Translations under genes and position numbers: made by a program
Shown here: positions 52,601-57,474 of the stretch, piece by piece
Numbering within the stretch: the stretch's first letter is position 1
How the letters are laid out: the number at the start of each line of letters is the position of its first letter
Source: Rhea pennata
Lineage: Eukaryota; Chordata; Aves; Rheiformes; Rheidae
Direction of reading: 5' to 3'
NCBI RefSeq assembly: GCF_028389875.1
Contig: NC_084663.1
Coordinates: 118,505,801-118,569,800, forward strand
DNA: 64,000 bases
The notes under the pieces: model-generated
What the model saw: the letters and a program-made list of their open reading frames with translations, nothing else
Databases searched by the model: none
What the model was told of the DNA's origin: nothing

Positions 52601-54985
52601 TTCTTTCAGCAGCTAAAATGATGGTATGTTCTAAGCATGGATATTTACTAGTTACATACAAAAATAGAAAAGATGAACATTTGAATATTTTTACAATGTT
52701 TTGGTTTTTCCTTTTTTTAGATATGTTTCTAAAAGACATACAGTCTTTTATATTAATCTCAGTGCTAATAGAATGAAAATAAATTTTGATGTACACACAT
52801 GTACACAAATCTTTTGTTGAATGAGAACCATTTAGTGCACAGTAGATTGTTTAGACTGGAGAAGAGAAAATCAAGGGACAATCTTATCAATGCATATAAA
52901 TATCTGAAGGGAGAGTGTAAAGAAGATGGAACCAGACTCTTCTTGGTGGTGCCCCATGACGGGATGAGATGCAGTAGTCACAAACTGAAACATGGGAAGT
53001 TCCATCTAAACATAAGGAAAACTTTTTTTGCTGTGAGGGTGGTTGAACATTGGAGCAGGTTGCCCGGAGAGGTTGTGGAGTCTCCATCCTTAGAGGTACT
53101 CAAAAGCTGTCTGGATGCAATCCTAGGCAACATGCTGTAGGTGACCCTGCTCAAGCAAGGGGGTTGAACTCCATCTCCAGATGTCCCTTCCGACCTCAAC
53201 CATTCTGTGATTCTGTGATTTATATATTTTAATAGTGCATTTCTTAATTGTAACACAGGAGCAACAGCAAAATAAGCAGACAGAAAATATCGGGTGATGG
53301 CAGTGGTTCCTTACTTTCTGACATACAGCAAAACGAGCTGTCCTTGTATTTATCAGCTTGTAAATTTTTGGATACGGCACTTTCATTTCCACCTGACAAA
53401 ATGCAGTTATTTCAGATGTAAGTCCTCTATTTGCCTATCTGTTCTGGAGTTTGTTACTGTTTTATTCTTTAAAGTAATTCCATATATATTTTGTTCTGTA
53501 ATAAATTCTGCTATATGTTCTTTCTAGAAGTACAGATGTTGATATTAGGACAAACGCAATTTGAGTATTTGAAAAATAATTTTGTCCTGTTAGTGTTAGA
53601 AGATTCACTATCCTTACTAGGAGTTTCTCCTTTCACTTGAGAGAATTGGGAGAAGAGAAGGGCACAGGCACACTGTTCTTTGTTTTCCTTACACACACAC
53701 TGGGGAATTTTTGGAGTCAACTGCATTTAAGTGCTGACATGAGAGTAACTTCCCTGATCATTAAGTTTGGCTTTGGTAGCAACATGAAATAAGTTATGAC
53801 AGCTGGTTACTGTAAACAAACCAGTGCTCTACTAAACTATATACGATCCAAGAAAAAAAATCTTCTGCTTATATTGTTGATGATGTAATCCATTTGTTTC
53901 AGGTACAAATGGGCATTTGTCCCAGAGATCGACACAGAGGCATGTACTGTGAATTCTCATCTGATAGAAAATCATCAAGAATGCAGACCACATATTATAA
54001 GAATCATGGATCTGCTAAAGAGGAAATACAGGGTAAAGAAAGAATGCCTCACTTAAATCATATTTTATTTGTATGGAATCCATTAACTTAAAATCTTGTC
54101 AGTTGCTTAGAAAAGTAAGGTAGGCAAGAGGTTTTTAGATATAATAAGAGATTCCTCCAGCTTTTAAAAATGATCTGCCTGCTTTCATACATGTATCTTC
54201 CAAGATAAAGATTTGGATGTGCAATGGTAGTTTCCTGTTGCTTCCTTAAATCTGCCCATAACCACCAAGTAAGAAACTATTCCTCTCAGACAAGAGAGAT
54301 GTCTCTTTTTAAGAGCATACTGTTCTTTAGCTGAGTTAATCATAATAGCCTTTTAAATTACCTTTAAGGTTTAGCATTAATACTTCCAGAAAAAGGAACA
54401 CAGACATTAGTGTTTCTCAGAGGTATTGTTACAGCCTATCTGTAATCTGCATATTTTGTTGTTGTTGGATGTCTGATTTTAAAGGCTAGTCCAAATTTGC
54501 ACTCTTCTGAATTTGTGAGACTTTCTTTTAATGGAGACTCAAATTTGAATATAGAAATAACTTGGTATGCCAACTATACAACTGATGTCATGGTGGAATT
54601 GTAGGCTCTGGGTAGTCTCAGTATGAAAACAAGTGTCTAGTACAAGGTTCAAATGAGCTATATGCAGTAGAAGAACATGGTGTCTTAATGCAAAACTTTA
54701 AGTAAATCTTGATTTGTATGCTTACAGGAAACAAACAATACCGAGAGAACTTCCAAAAGGCACAAATTTCCTCTTTTGGACTTCCACTCTATATCTAGCA
54801 TCACCCAGCTTGTACCCTTCTTCAAGACTCTGTGTTGTGCATTTACAGCAAAGGGGAGTGAGCCCCAGAATTCTCAGACTTCTGCATCTTTCTCTGTGGA
54901 CTACCTTGGCAGTAATGGCATAAAGATCTTGCAACGGCTTGAAGAGAGTGTTGAATGTGACTTTCTTGAAAACATGGAAAGTTAG
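6753..54985 (+). CDS. DOP1B: DOP1B (DOPEY2), complete coding region, 36 coding exons
   Basis: Dopey-family leucine-zipper-like protein. DOP1 proteins form a complex with MON2 on trans-Golgi/endosomal membranes and act in endosome-to-Golgi traffic (family knowledge). Coding segments: 6753-6890, 16363-16544, 16659-16829, 19170-19359, 20270-20368, 21104-21227, 22144-22244, 22698-22812, 25409-25529, 26015-26134, 26739-26844, 27334-27525, 28333-29026, 30485-30753, 31476-31628, 32656-32756, 33478-33668, 35425-37042, 37700-37811, 38423-38611, 39692-39817, 40439-40573, 41227-41282, 42196-42300, 42386-42452, 43813-43954, 44362-44444, 44674-44783, 49779-49925, 50324-50385, 51287-51415, 51917-52053, 52388-52443, 53259-53417, 53903-54032, 54728-54985. 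The sum is 6,888 nt, 2,295 residues plus TAG. All introns are GT-AG and phases match. The N-terminal Dopey domain covers about residues 10-310; an acidic, serine-rich linker about 1040-1200; the conserved C-terminal region about 1220-2210. The start is supported by an in-frame TGA four codons upstream and a strong Kozak context. Length and the MORC3 neighbour favour DOP1B over DOP1A. Confidence 0.95.
6891..16362 (+). other. DOP1B: DOP1B intron 2 (9.5 kb)
   Basis: The largest intron of the gene. It is AT-rich with several T-rich low-complexity stretches (for example 7,328-7,377) and a short GACT tetramer repeat (about 9,359-9,378). I found no coding exon of recognisable family, no intact transposon and no structured RNA gene in it. 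Confidence 0.8.
7328..7377 (+). repeat. T-rich low-complexity tract
   Basis: About 50 bases of T runs broken by single or double G, in intron 2 of DOP1B. A simple-sequence tract with no sign of belonging to a retroposon tail. Confidence 0.7.
16363..16544 (+). CDS. DOP1B: DOP1B exon 3 (residues 47-107)
   Basis: Acceptor TTTTTTTGCACAG, donor GTAAAC. Encodes the core of the Dopey N-terminal domain, with the family motifs [20 protein letters not shown] and AKDLFLYS. Phase 0 in, phase 2 out. Confidence 0.95.
16602..16646 (+). repeat. CT/T pyrimidine tract in short intron 3
   Basis: A T7, (CT)n and T19 tract fills nearly half of the 114-base intron 3 and ends 12 bases before the acceptor of exon 4. 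It is an extended polypyrimidine tract as well as a microsatellite. Confidence 0.75.
16659..16829 (+). CDS. DOP1B: DOP1B exon 4 (residues 107-164)
   Basis: Acceptor AAAAACAG, donor GTGAGA. Continues the Dopey_N domain with [17 protein letters not shown] and [11 protein letters not shown], both strongly conserved in the family. Phase 2 in and out. Confidence 0.95.
17596..17646 (+). repeat. Purine (A/G) microsatellite
   Basis: About 50 bases made only of A with scattered G, in intron 4. It is a homopurine run on the transcribed gene's sense strand. No target-site duplication or transposon body is recognisable next to it. Confidence 0.7.
18332..18365 (+). repeat. C18 homopolymer fused to (CA)n repeat
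   Basis: Eighteen C followed directly by about eight CA units in intron 4. The complementary strand has a G18 run able in principle to form quadruplex structures. Length is likely to vary between individuals or be misassembled. Confidence 0.8.
19170..19359 (+). CDS. DOP1B: DOP1B exon 5 (residues 164-227)
   Basis: Acceptor TTTCCCTACAG, donor GTAAGT. Contains [20 protein letters not shown], matching the SALWGSLLTSPAVRLP block of Dopey_N. Phase 2 in, phase 0 out. Confidence 0.95.
20270..20368 (+). CDS. DOP1B: DOP1B exon 6 (residues 228-260)
   Basis: Acceptor CTTTTACAG, donor GTAAGA. Carries the conserved [19 protein letters not shown] segment. Exactly 33 codons, phase 0 on both sides, so skipping it would keep the frame. 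Confidence 0.95.
21104..21227 (+). CDS. DOP1B: DOP1B exon 7 (residues 261-302)
   Basis: Acceptor CATCCTAG, donor GTACTA. Ends with the near-invariant [18 protein letters not shown] motif of the Dopey N-terminal domain. Phase 0 in, phase 1 out. Confidence 0.95.
21450..21573 (-). mobile_element. CR1 LINE 3'-end fragment
   Basis: On the + strand it begins with ATCATAGAATCAATAAGG and runs on through the AAGGGACCTCTGGAGATCAT segment, the reverse complement of the 3' terminal region of avian CR1 retrotransposons. It is 5'-truncated, as most CR1 copies are, lies in intron 7 and is oriented opposite to DOP1B. Confidence 0.8.
22144..22244 (+). CDS. DOP1B: DOP1B exon 8 (residues 302-335)
   Basis: Acceptor AATTCATAG. 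The donor GAG/GTTGGT is weaker than all the others in this gene (T at +3). Encodes a less conserved acidic segment ending in [12 protein letters not shown]. Phase 1 in, phase 0 out. Confidence 0.9.
22495..22520 (+). repeat. Poly(T) run, 26 bases
   Basis: An uninterrupted T26 in intron 8, about 180 bases upstream of the exon 9 acceptor. A second, A-rich run follows near 22,637, so the pair could form a long imperfect hairpin in the intron RNA. Confidence 0.8.
22698..22812 (+). CDS. DOP1B: DOP1B exon 9 (residues 336-374)
   Basis: Acceptor TTTCTGATAG, donor GTAATA. Contains [17 protein letters not shown], a Dopey family signature. Phase 0 in, phase 1 out. Confidence 0.95.
23914..23957 (+). repeat. 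T run and (TTTA)n repeat
   Basis: A T15 run followed by irregular TTTA/TTAT units in intron 9 of DOP1B. Simple repeat, with no other element attached that I can recognise. Confidence 0.7.
25409..25529 (+). CDS. DOP1B: DOP1B exon 10 (residues 374-414)
   Basis: Acceptor TTTGATTGTAG, donor GTATAA. Encodes the helix [20 protein letters not shown], aligned with the DVLIEVFRTLYSQCK block of the family. Phase 1 in, phase 2 out. Confidence 0.93.
26015..26134 (+). CDS. DOP1B: DOP1B exon 11 (residues 414-454)
   Basis: Acceptor CTGCTCACAG, donor GTGACT. Encodes [19 protein letters not shown] followed by the conserved [12 protein letters not shown], matching the WDYVARWFEECC block of the family. Phase 2 on both sides; 120 nt. 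Confidence 0.93.
26739..26844 (+). CDS. DOP1B: DOP1B exon 12 (residues 454-489)
   Basis: Acceptor TCAATGCCAG, donor GTAAGA. Contains [17 protein letters not shown], equivalent to the NFCLLVDFLLDIVSLE helix of homologues. Phase 2 in, phase 0 out. Confidence 0.93.
27334..27525 (+). CDS. DOP1B: DOP1B exon 13 (residues 490-553)
   Basis: Acceptor ATTTATTTTAG, donor GTAGGT. Encodes [18 protein letters not shown] and the conserved [10 protein letters not shown] helix end. Phase 0 on both sides, 64 codons. Confidence 0.95.
28333..29026 (+). CDS. DOP1B: DOP1B exon 14 (residues 554-785)
   Basis: Acceptor CCTGTTCCAG, donor GTAAGA. A large exon coding for a mostly charged, serine-rich and probably disordered linker, including a [13 protein letters not shown] stretch near its end. 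The more conserved helix [19 protein letters not shown] follows. The frame stays open for 29 codons into intron 14, so intron retention would add only a short tail. Phase 0 in, phase 1 out. Confidence 0.93.
29940..30030 (+). repeat. Possible tRNA-derived SINE remnant (MIR-like)
   Basis: The segment starting AGTGGCAAAGCAGTTAAAAC and continuing GGCTTTGAAGCCAGAGG resembles the tRNA-related head of MIR-type core-SINEs: an A-box-like TGGCAAAGCAG, a decayed B-box-like GGTATGAACTC, and an anticodon-arm-like inverted repeat between them. It is too degenerate for a working tRNA gene. It lies in intron 14 of DOP1B. Confidence 0.3.
30485..30753 (+). CDS. DOP1B: DOP1B exon 15 (residues 785-874)
   Basis: Acceptor TTTTTTTCACTTACCTTCTGAG, donor GTGTCA. 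I chose this acceptor over the AG at 30,497 because only this one keeps the frame into [13 protein letters not shown]. The exon then carries the near-invariant [19 protein letters not shown] and [20 protein letters not shown]. Phase 1 in, phase 0 out. Confidence 0.92.
31476..31628 (+). CDS. DOP1B: DOP1B exon 16 (residues 875-925)
   Basis: Acceptor TTGTTCCCTAG, donor GTAAGT. Encodes [20 protein letters not shown] and [17 protein letters not shown], among the best conserved blocks of the family. Phase 0 on both sides, 51 codons. Confidence 0.96.
32656..32756 (+). CDS. DOP1B: DOP1B exon 17 (residues 926-959)
   Basis: Acceptor TTTTCATGTGAAG, donor GTATTT. Encodes [20 protein letters not shown] and the TSHNRSFDR motif. 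Phase 0 in, phase 2 out. Confidence 0.95.
33478..33668 (+). CDS. DOP1B: DOP1B exon 18 (residues 959-1023)
   Basis: Acceptor TCTCCATTCAG, donor GTAAAA. Encodes [20 protein letters not shown] and [20 protein letters not shown], strongly conserved in Dopey proteins; the leucine string is coded by a CTGCTGCTGCTGCTT run. Phase 2 in, phase 1 out. Confidence 0.96.
35193..35220 (+). repeat. (GTTTT)n microsatellite
   Basis: Five GTTTT units ending in a T6 run, in intron 18 of DOP1B. A pure pentamer repeat. Confidence 0.8.
35425..37042 (+). CDS. DOP1B: DOP1B exon 19 (residues 1023-1562), largest exon
   Basis: At 1,618 nt this exon codes for nearly a quarter of the protein. It opens with [11 protein letters not shown], runs through an acidic serine/threonine/glutamate linker (about 1040-1200, including SSDEE at 1185-1189, a CK2-like acidic cluster), then enters the conserved second half with [21 protein letters not shown] leucine-rich helix lies near 1430-1448, of the kind that earned the family its leucine-zipper-like label. 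Acceptor TTTTCTTCCAG, donor GTAAGA; phase 1 in, phase 2 out. Confidence 0.96.
37649..37682 (+). repeat. T34 homopolymer before exon 20
   Basis: An uninterrupted run of 34 T ends 17 bases upstream of the exon 20 acceptor (ACTATTTTTCTCCAAAG/C). It therefore makes up most of that intron's polypyrimidine tract. Confidence 0.85.
37700..37811 (+). CDS. DOP1B: DOP1B exon 20 (residues 1562-1599)
   Basis: Acceptor TCTCCAAAG, donor GTAACT. Encodes [20 protein letters not shown] and [12 protein letters not shown], clearly homologous to the [14 protein letters not shown] block of the family. Phase 2 in, phase 0 out. Confidence 0.95.
38423..38611 (+). CDS. DOP1B: DOP1B exon 21 (residues 1600-1662)
   Basis: Acceptor TTGTTTTTCTAG, donor GTAGGA. 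Encodes [20 protein letters not shown] and [10 protein letters not shown]. Phase 0 on both sides, 63 codons. Confidence 0.95.
39692..39817 (+). CDS. DOP1B: DOP1B exon 22 (residues 1663-1704)
   Basis: Acceptor TCCCCTCTGTAG, donor GTATGG. Encodes [20 protein letters not shown] and a basic tail. Phase 0 on both sides, 42 codons. Confidence 0.95.
40439..40573 (+). CDS. DOP1B: DOP1B exon 23 (residues 1705-1749)
   Basis: Acceptor CTTTTTGTCAG, donor GTAACT. Encodes [20 protein letters not shown] and [14 protein letters not shown]. Phase 0 on both sides, 45 codons. Confidence 0.95.
41227..41282 (+). CDS. DOP1B: DOP1B exon 24 (residues 1750-1768)
   Basis: A 56-nt exon, too short to stand out as an open frame, found by the family motif [17 protein letters not shown]. 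Acceptor TGTCTTTCAG, donor GTAATT; phase 0 in, phase 2 out. Confidence 0.95.
42196..42300 (+). CDS. DOP1B: DOP1B exon 25 (residues 1768-1803)
   Basis: Acceptor TTTTTTTTTTCAG, donor GTACAA. Encodes [20 protein letters not shown] and [11 protein letters not shown], close to the family consensus. Phase 2 on both sides. It is followed by an intron of only 85 bases, the shortest in the gene. Confidence 0.96.
42386..42452 (+). CDS. DOP1B: DOP1B exon 26 (residues 1803-1825)
   Basis: Acceptor TATGTTCCCACAG, donor GTACAG. Encodes [20 protein letters not shown], matching the [20 protein letters not shown] block. Phase 2 in, phase 0 out. Confidence 0.95.
43813..43954 (+). CDS. DOP1B: DOP1B exon 27 (residues 1826-1873)
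   Basis: Acceptor GTTACATTATAG, donor GTAACA. Encodes [20 protein letters not shown] and [15 protein letters not shown], nearly invariant in vertebrate Dopey proteins. Phase 0 in, phase 1 out. Confidence 0.96.
44362..44444 (+). CDS. DOP1B: DOP1B exon 28 (residues 1873-1900)
   Basis: Acceptor ATTTCTTATAG, donor GTAAGT. Encodes [18 protein letters not shown], a conserved family block. Phase 1 in, phase 0 out. Confidence 0.95.
44674..44783 (+). CDS. DOP1B: DOP1B exon 29 (residues 1901-1937)
   Basis: Acceptor TTTTCATTTTTAAG, donor GTGATT. Encodes [20 protein letters not shown] and [14 protein letters not shown], almost identical to mammalian homologues. Phase 0 in, phase 2 out. Confidence 0.96.
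46316..46357 (+). mobile_element. CR1 LINE 3'-terminal fragment
   Basis: A short stretch including GGTCCCTTCCAAGCTTACTG followed by GATTCTATGATTCTATGA, the canonical CR1 end with its ATTCTATG direct repeats. Only the last 40 or so bases are recognisable. Same orientation as DOP1B, in intron 29. Confidence 0.65.
47754..47767 (+). repeat. C14 homopolymer
   Basis: Fourteen consecutive C in the GC-richer part of intron 29. Just upstream lies a near-perfect short duplication of the TTTCAGCTGATC type (about 47,711-47,740). Confidence 0.7.
49779..49925 (+). CDS. DOP1B: DOP1B exon 30 (residues 1937-1986)
   Basis: Acceptor TTTTTTTCCCAG, donor GTAAGC. Encodes [20 protein letters not shown] and [19 protein letters not shown], close to the family consensus. 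Phase 2 on both sides, 147 nt. Confidence 0.96.
50324..50385 (+). CDS. DOP1B: DOP1B exon 31 (residues 1986-2007)
   Basis: A 62-nt exon with acceptor TTTTATCCAG and donor GTGAGT. Encodes [20 protein letters not shown]. Phase 2 in, phase 1 out; the split codon makes the N of DLMNMQS with the next exon. Confidence 0.95.
51287..51415 (+). CDS. DOP1B: DOP1B exon 32 (residues 2007-2050)
   Basis: Acceptor CTCTGTTACAG, donor GTAAGG. Encodes [20 protein letters not shown] and [11 protein letters not shown], almost unchanged from mammals. Phase 1 on both sides. Confidence 0.96.
51917..52053 (+). CDS. DOP1B: DOP1B exon 33 (residues 2050-2095)
   Basis: Acceptor CTTCATTTCAG, donor GTAAGG. Encodes [20 protein letters not shown] and [19 protein letters not shown], the most conserved C-terminal block. 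Phase 1 in, phase 0 out. Confidence 0.96.
52388..52443 (+). CDS. DOP1B: DOP1B exon 34 (residues 2096-2114)
   Basis: A 56-nt exon with acceptor GTTTATTTAAAG and donor GTAAGA. Encodes [18 protein letters not shown], aligned with the IQTFTQLEEDLKDEEES stretch of homologues. Phase 0 in, phase 2 out. Confidence 0.93.
52835..53222 (+). mobile_element. CR1 LINE, 5'-truncated 3' end with RT C-terminal frame
   Basis: Avian-type CR1 retrotransposon in intron 34, sense orientation. The frame 52,799-53,140 includes [20 protein letters not shown] and [18 protein letters not shown], typical of the extreme C-terminus of CR1 ORF2 (reverse-transcriptase polyprotein). The 3' UTR-like part with TCTCCAGATGTCCCTTCCGA and the terminal ATTCTGTG repeats (near 53,205-53,220) follow. 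The rest of the element is absent, so it cannot move by itself. Its reading frame shows no internal stop over 113 codons. Confidence 0.9.
53259..53417 (+). CDS. DOP1B: DOP1B exon 35 (residues 2114-2167)
   Basis: Acceptor AATTGTAACACAG, donor GTAAGT. Begins with a polar linker ([16 protein letters not shown]), then the helix [20 protein letters not shown] and KMQLFQM. The acceptor is only about 37 bases after the CR1 end. Phase 2 on both sides. Confidence 0.93.
53903..54032 (+). CDS. DOP1B: DOP1B exon 36 (residues 2167-2210)
   Basis: Acceptor CCATTTGTTTCAG, donor GTAAAG. Encodes [13 protein letters not shown] and [20 protein letters not shown], matching the YRWAFVPEVDTE and RQECRPHTMRVLELLK blocks. 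Phase 2 in, phase 0 out. Confidence 0.95.
54728..54985 (+). CDS. DOP1B: DOP1B exon 37, last coding exon (residues 2211-2295 and stop)
   Basis: Acceptor TATGCTTACAG. Codes for 85 residues, including [20 protein letters not shown] and KTLCCAF, corresponding to the LLRQRSVSSLRQLLPFFRTL segment of homologues, then a divergent tail and TAG at 54,983-54,985. Confidence 0.95.
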   Translation, partial: ETNNTERTSKRHKFPLLDFHSISSITQLVPFFKTLCCAFTAKGSEPQNSQTSASFSVDYLGSNGIKILQRLEESVECDFLENMES

Positions 54986-56620
54986 GTCTTGTGGCAGTTG
55001 TTTCACCTGTGTTGAAAAAAAAATAGTGAAACAAAGGAAAAACGTTACTCAAGACGGTGGAACTCCAGCAGTTCTCCTCCCCCCACCAACAAGTTTTTAA
55101 ACTGCATTTGGGGTTTTCTTCCTGCTGTTGTGGAGTGAGTTTCAATAATCCAGGCTTCCCAGTGGTGTTAAAAAGCAAAGATTCTTCTGTTCTGCTCCTG
55201 TGGGAGGAAAAAAGAATATAGTTTAGTGGTAATTTATCATAGTTACTATATTCTTTTACTTGCTTTCAATGTGAATGATTAAAGAGTTTTTTGTAAATAA
55301 GAATATTTTGGACTTGGTGAAAGTAGAAACTGTACTGTTTATCCAGTAGCTTCTAATGTGAGTGTTTTAACTGCTTGGGGAACTGTTCTGAAATTAAAAC
55401 TAAGATAAAACTATTATTGCATGTTAGTGTACAATCAGTTTGCAGATAAGCCATTTTCCAACATTAAAGCCCACTTCTACTCCTTTCTTTAACATATTCC
55501 AAAACTCATCAACTTACTCTCTAAACAAATCATTTAAATTTCAAACAGATGTTTTATAAGTTTTATCATTGTGCAAATAACTACAGACATACTATAACTG
55601 TAATCTCAATTCTGTATTATGGTAGTCTCTTTCAAGATTAGTGATTCCTAATAAAACACACATGCATCAAAGACAAACCTATGCAGTTACATTTTATAAC
55701 TTGCACCACTTAAGTTTTTTATTTGAATAATTGACTAAAATATTCTAATTCAGTTTTTTAAATGAAAGAATTTTTTCAGTAACTAGTTACTTTGCACTTC
55801 AGAAATGCAAGCTAAATGAAGATAATCTTGTAAAAATATAAATTGCTATATGCCAACAGCCTAATTCAAATTAAAAGAAATTTGCATTTTTTTAATAACA
55901 CTTTTTTAATACACAGAAGAATGTATTTGGCTGCTCTTAGGTGTCATAAGAGTTAGGTCATTCACAGTCCCATGACTACTGTAAGGTTTAAGGCACAGCT
56001 TCTTTGGAACTACATCCTGTCCAGGACATAGAAGACTGTGATTAGTTCTTTTAGTAAAAAGCGTAGTTGCATGTCTGAAGGGTAATACAAGAAAAGGCAT
56101 AGTAGAATGTTTTTGTATCTGTGGAAGTGTACTCCCTTGAATTTTTATATTTCATAGATAATCCACTAAAATGGATATTATGATTGAATTTGCTCTGGTG
56201 ATTTGTCTCAGGGGAAGCTTATCATATTTTAATGGTGAAGAGCTTTGCTGTTCTATTAAACACCTGTCTTCTCCTTTATTTAAACACCTTTGCTCCTAGA
56301 GACATGGGTTTTATGTGAAATAAGCAGCAGACACTAGTCTGCAGGTGTGTTACTTGAAACATCAGAACTGATGTGCTGGGTATTGGAGTTCATCCCTCTT
56401 GTTTGTTCAAACTTAAAAAAAATAAAAATAAAAATAAAAAAACGGACCTATAAAATGGTTTAATACCACTAGGCAGTGAAATTGGGATTTTTTCAAAATT
56501 CATGACAGCAACATGGAAGGCTACTATACTTTGCAGTGTTTTAGCCTACAGATTTGTGGAAGTTTTCAATTTTGGATTGTAAAATAAAATAATGAAAGAT
56601 TGAACAACATGCTTTGCTGC
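54986..56620 (+). other. DOP1B: DOP1B 3' UTR region with candidate poly(A) signals
   Basis: Downstream of the stop there is no further coding sequence for DOP1B. Possible polyadenylation hexamers on the + strand are ATTAAA at 55,278, AATAAA at 55,650 and AATAAA at 56,583, each with T- or GT-rich sequence nearby. Which is used cannot be decided from sequence; the end given marks the last candidate. Confidence 0.4.
56415..56442 (+). repeat. (AAAAT)n microsatellite
   Basis: A short A-rich pentamer repeat in the DOP1B 3' flank. It contains overlapping AATAAA hexamers that should not be read as true poly(A) signals without transcript data. Confidence 0.7.
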
Positions 56621-56870
56621 GATAATATTGTAATGCTGACTAGTGAATTGTCACTTACAGATTTATGACAGACTTAGTGTAATATTGTTTAGTCATTAGG
56701 AGTACGTATTATTTGTCTTTCTTAATGTAATTTATTAACATCTTCAATGCTGTTGGAATAAGCACAAGTGCAAAATTATCCATTTTAAGCATCTAAAAAT
56801 TGGAGCAGGATACTATTAAAATAATCATGTTTGTTGCTTATGTAAAATCGATAATTTTTAAAGATAATAT

Positions 56871-57416
56871 TTAATACTCAGGATGACTTTGTAGTTTTAC
56901 TTTCAACTTTCCAGTGTTTGCATCCCATATTTGGGGACTTCTCTTAAAATCCTGATGAGATGCTATCAAATGGGCTGTTTCAGACAGTGTTTTTGCCACC
57001 AAACATTTCATTTTACCTCGTTCCATAAGCTTTAAACCTGTGTCTTCACTTAATTTCCTCACTGGTAAAGCTGGTAAACTAGTATCTTGTATAGACGGTT
57101 TTGTCCCCTTTCCATTTGAAAGGAAATGTCCTGTTCAGACTGCCTGCACCTCTGATGCAAGAATCAGACATAAGTCACCTACTTTTTACTTTTTCCTTCT
57201 AGGCCTGGTGATGAACTTTAAAAAGAGAATCTGTGACTTACAGATTAGAGCTCTACAGACAAGAGGATCTTACCTTCTATAAAAATACCACTTGCTTCTA
57301 AATCTCCTACCTTCTGTACATACTTCTGTCTTTGTTCTGTGCTTCTATAGATCGTTGCTTTAAATGGCATCAGATACTTGTGACCTGCACCTTCACTGAA
57401 GCAGTGAGTGTTAAGT

Positions 57417-57417
<1 letters not shown>
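56871..57417 (-). CDS. Candidate unrecognised two-exon coding frame, partial
   Basis: On the minus strand an open 144-nt segment (57,417 down to 57,274) has a T39 tract plus AAG as acceptor and a strong donor AGAAG/GTAAGAT. After a 143-base intron, the segment 57,130-56,871 opens behind AACAG in exactly the compatible phase and runs to a TAA. Joined, they give about 133 codons, with peptides such as HKYLMPFKATIYRSTEQRQK and RSPQIWDANTGKLKVK. I recognise no family and find no clear upstream exon or start codon, so this may be chance. An alternative splice from a GAACGAG/GTAAAA donor to a third open segment (about 56,140-55,906) is also in phase. Confidence 0.25.

Positions 57418-57420
<3 letters not shown>

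Positions 57421-57459
<39 letters not shown>
57421..57459 (+). repeat. A39 homopolymer
   Basis: An uninterrupted run of 39 A on the + strand in the gap between DOP1B and MORC3. On the minus strand it reads as T39 immediately before a possible splice acceptor. It is not preceded by a recognisable retroposon body. Confidence 0.85.
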
Positions 57460-57463
<4 letters not shown>

Positions 57464-57474
57464 ATAAGCAGATT

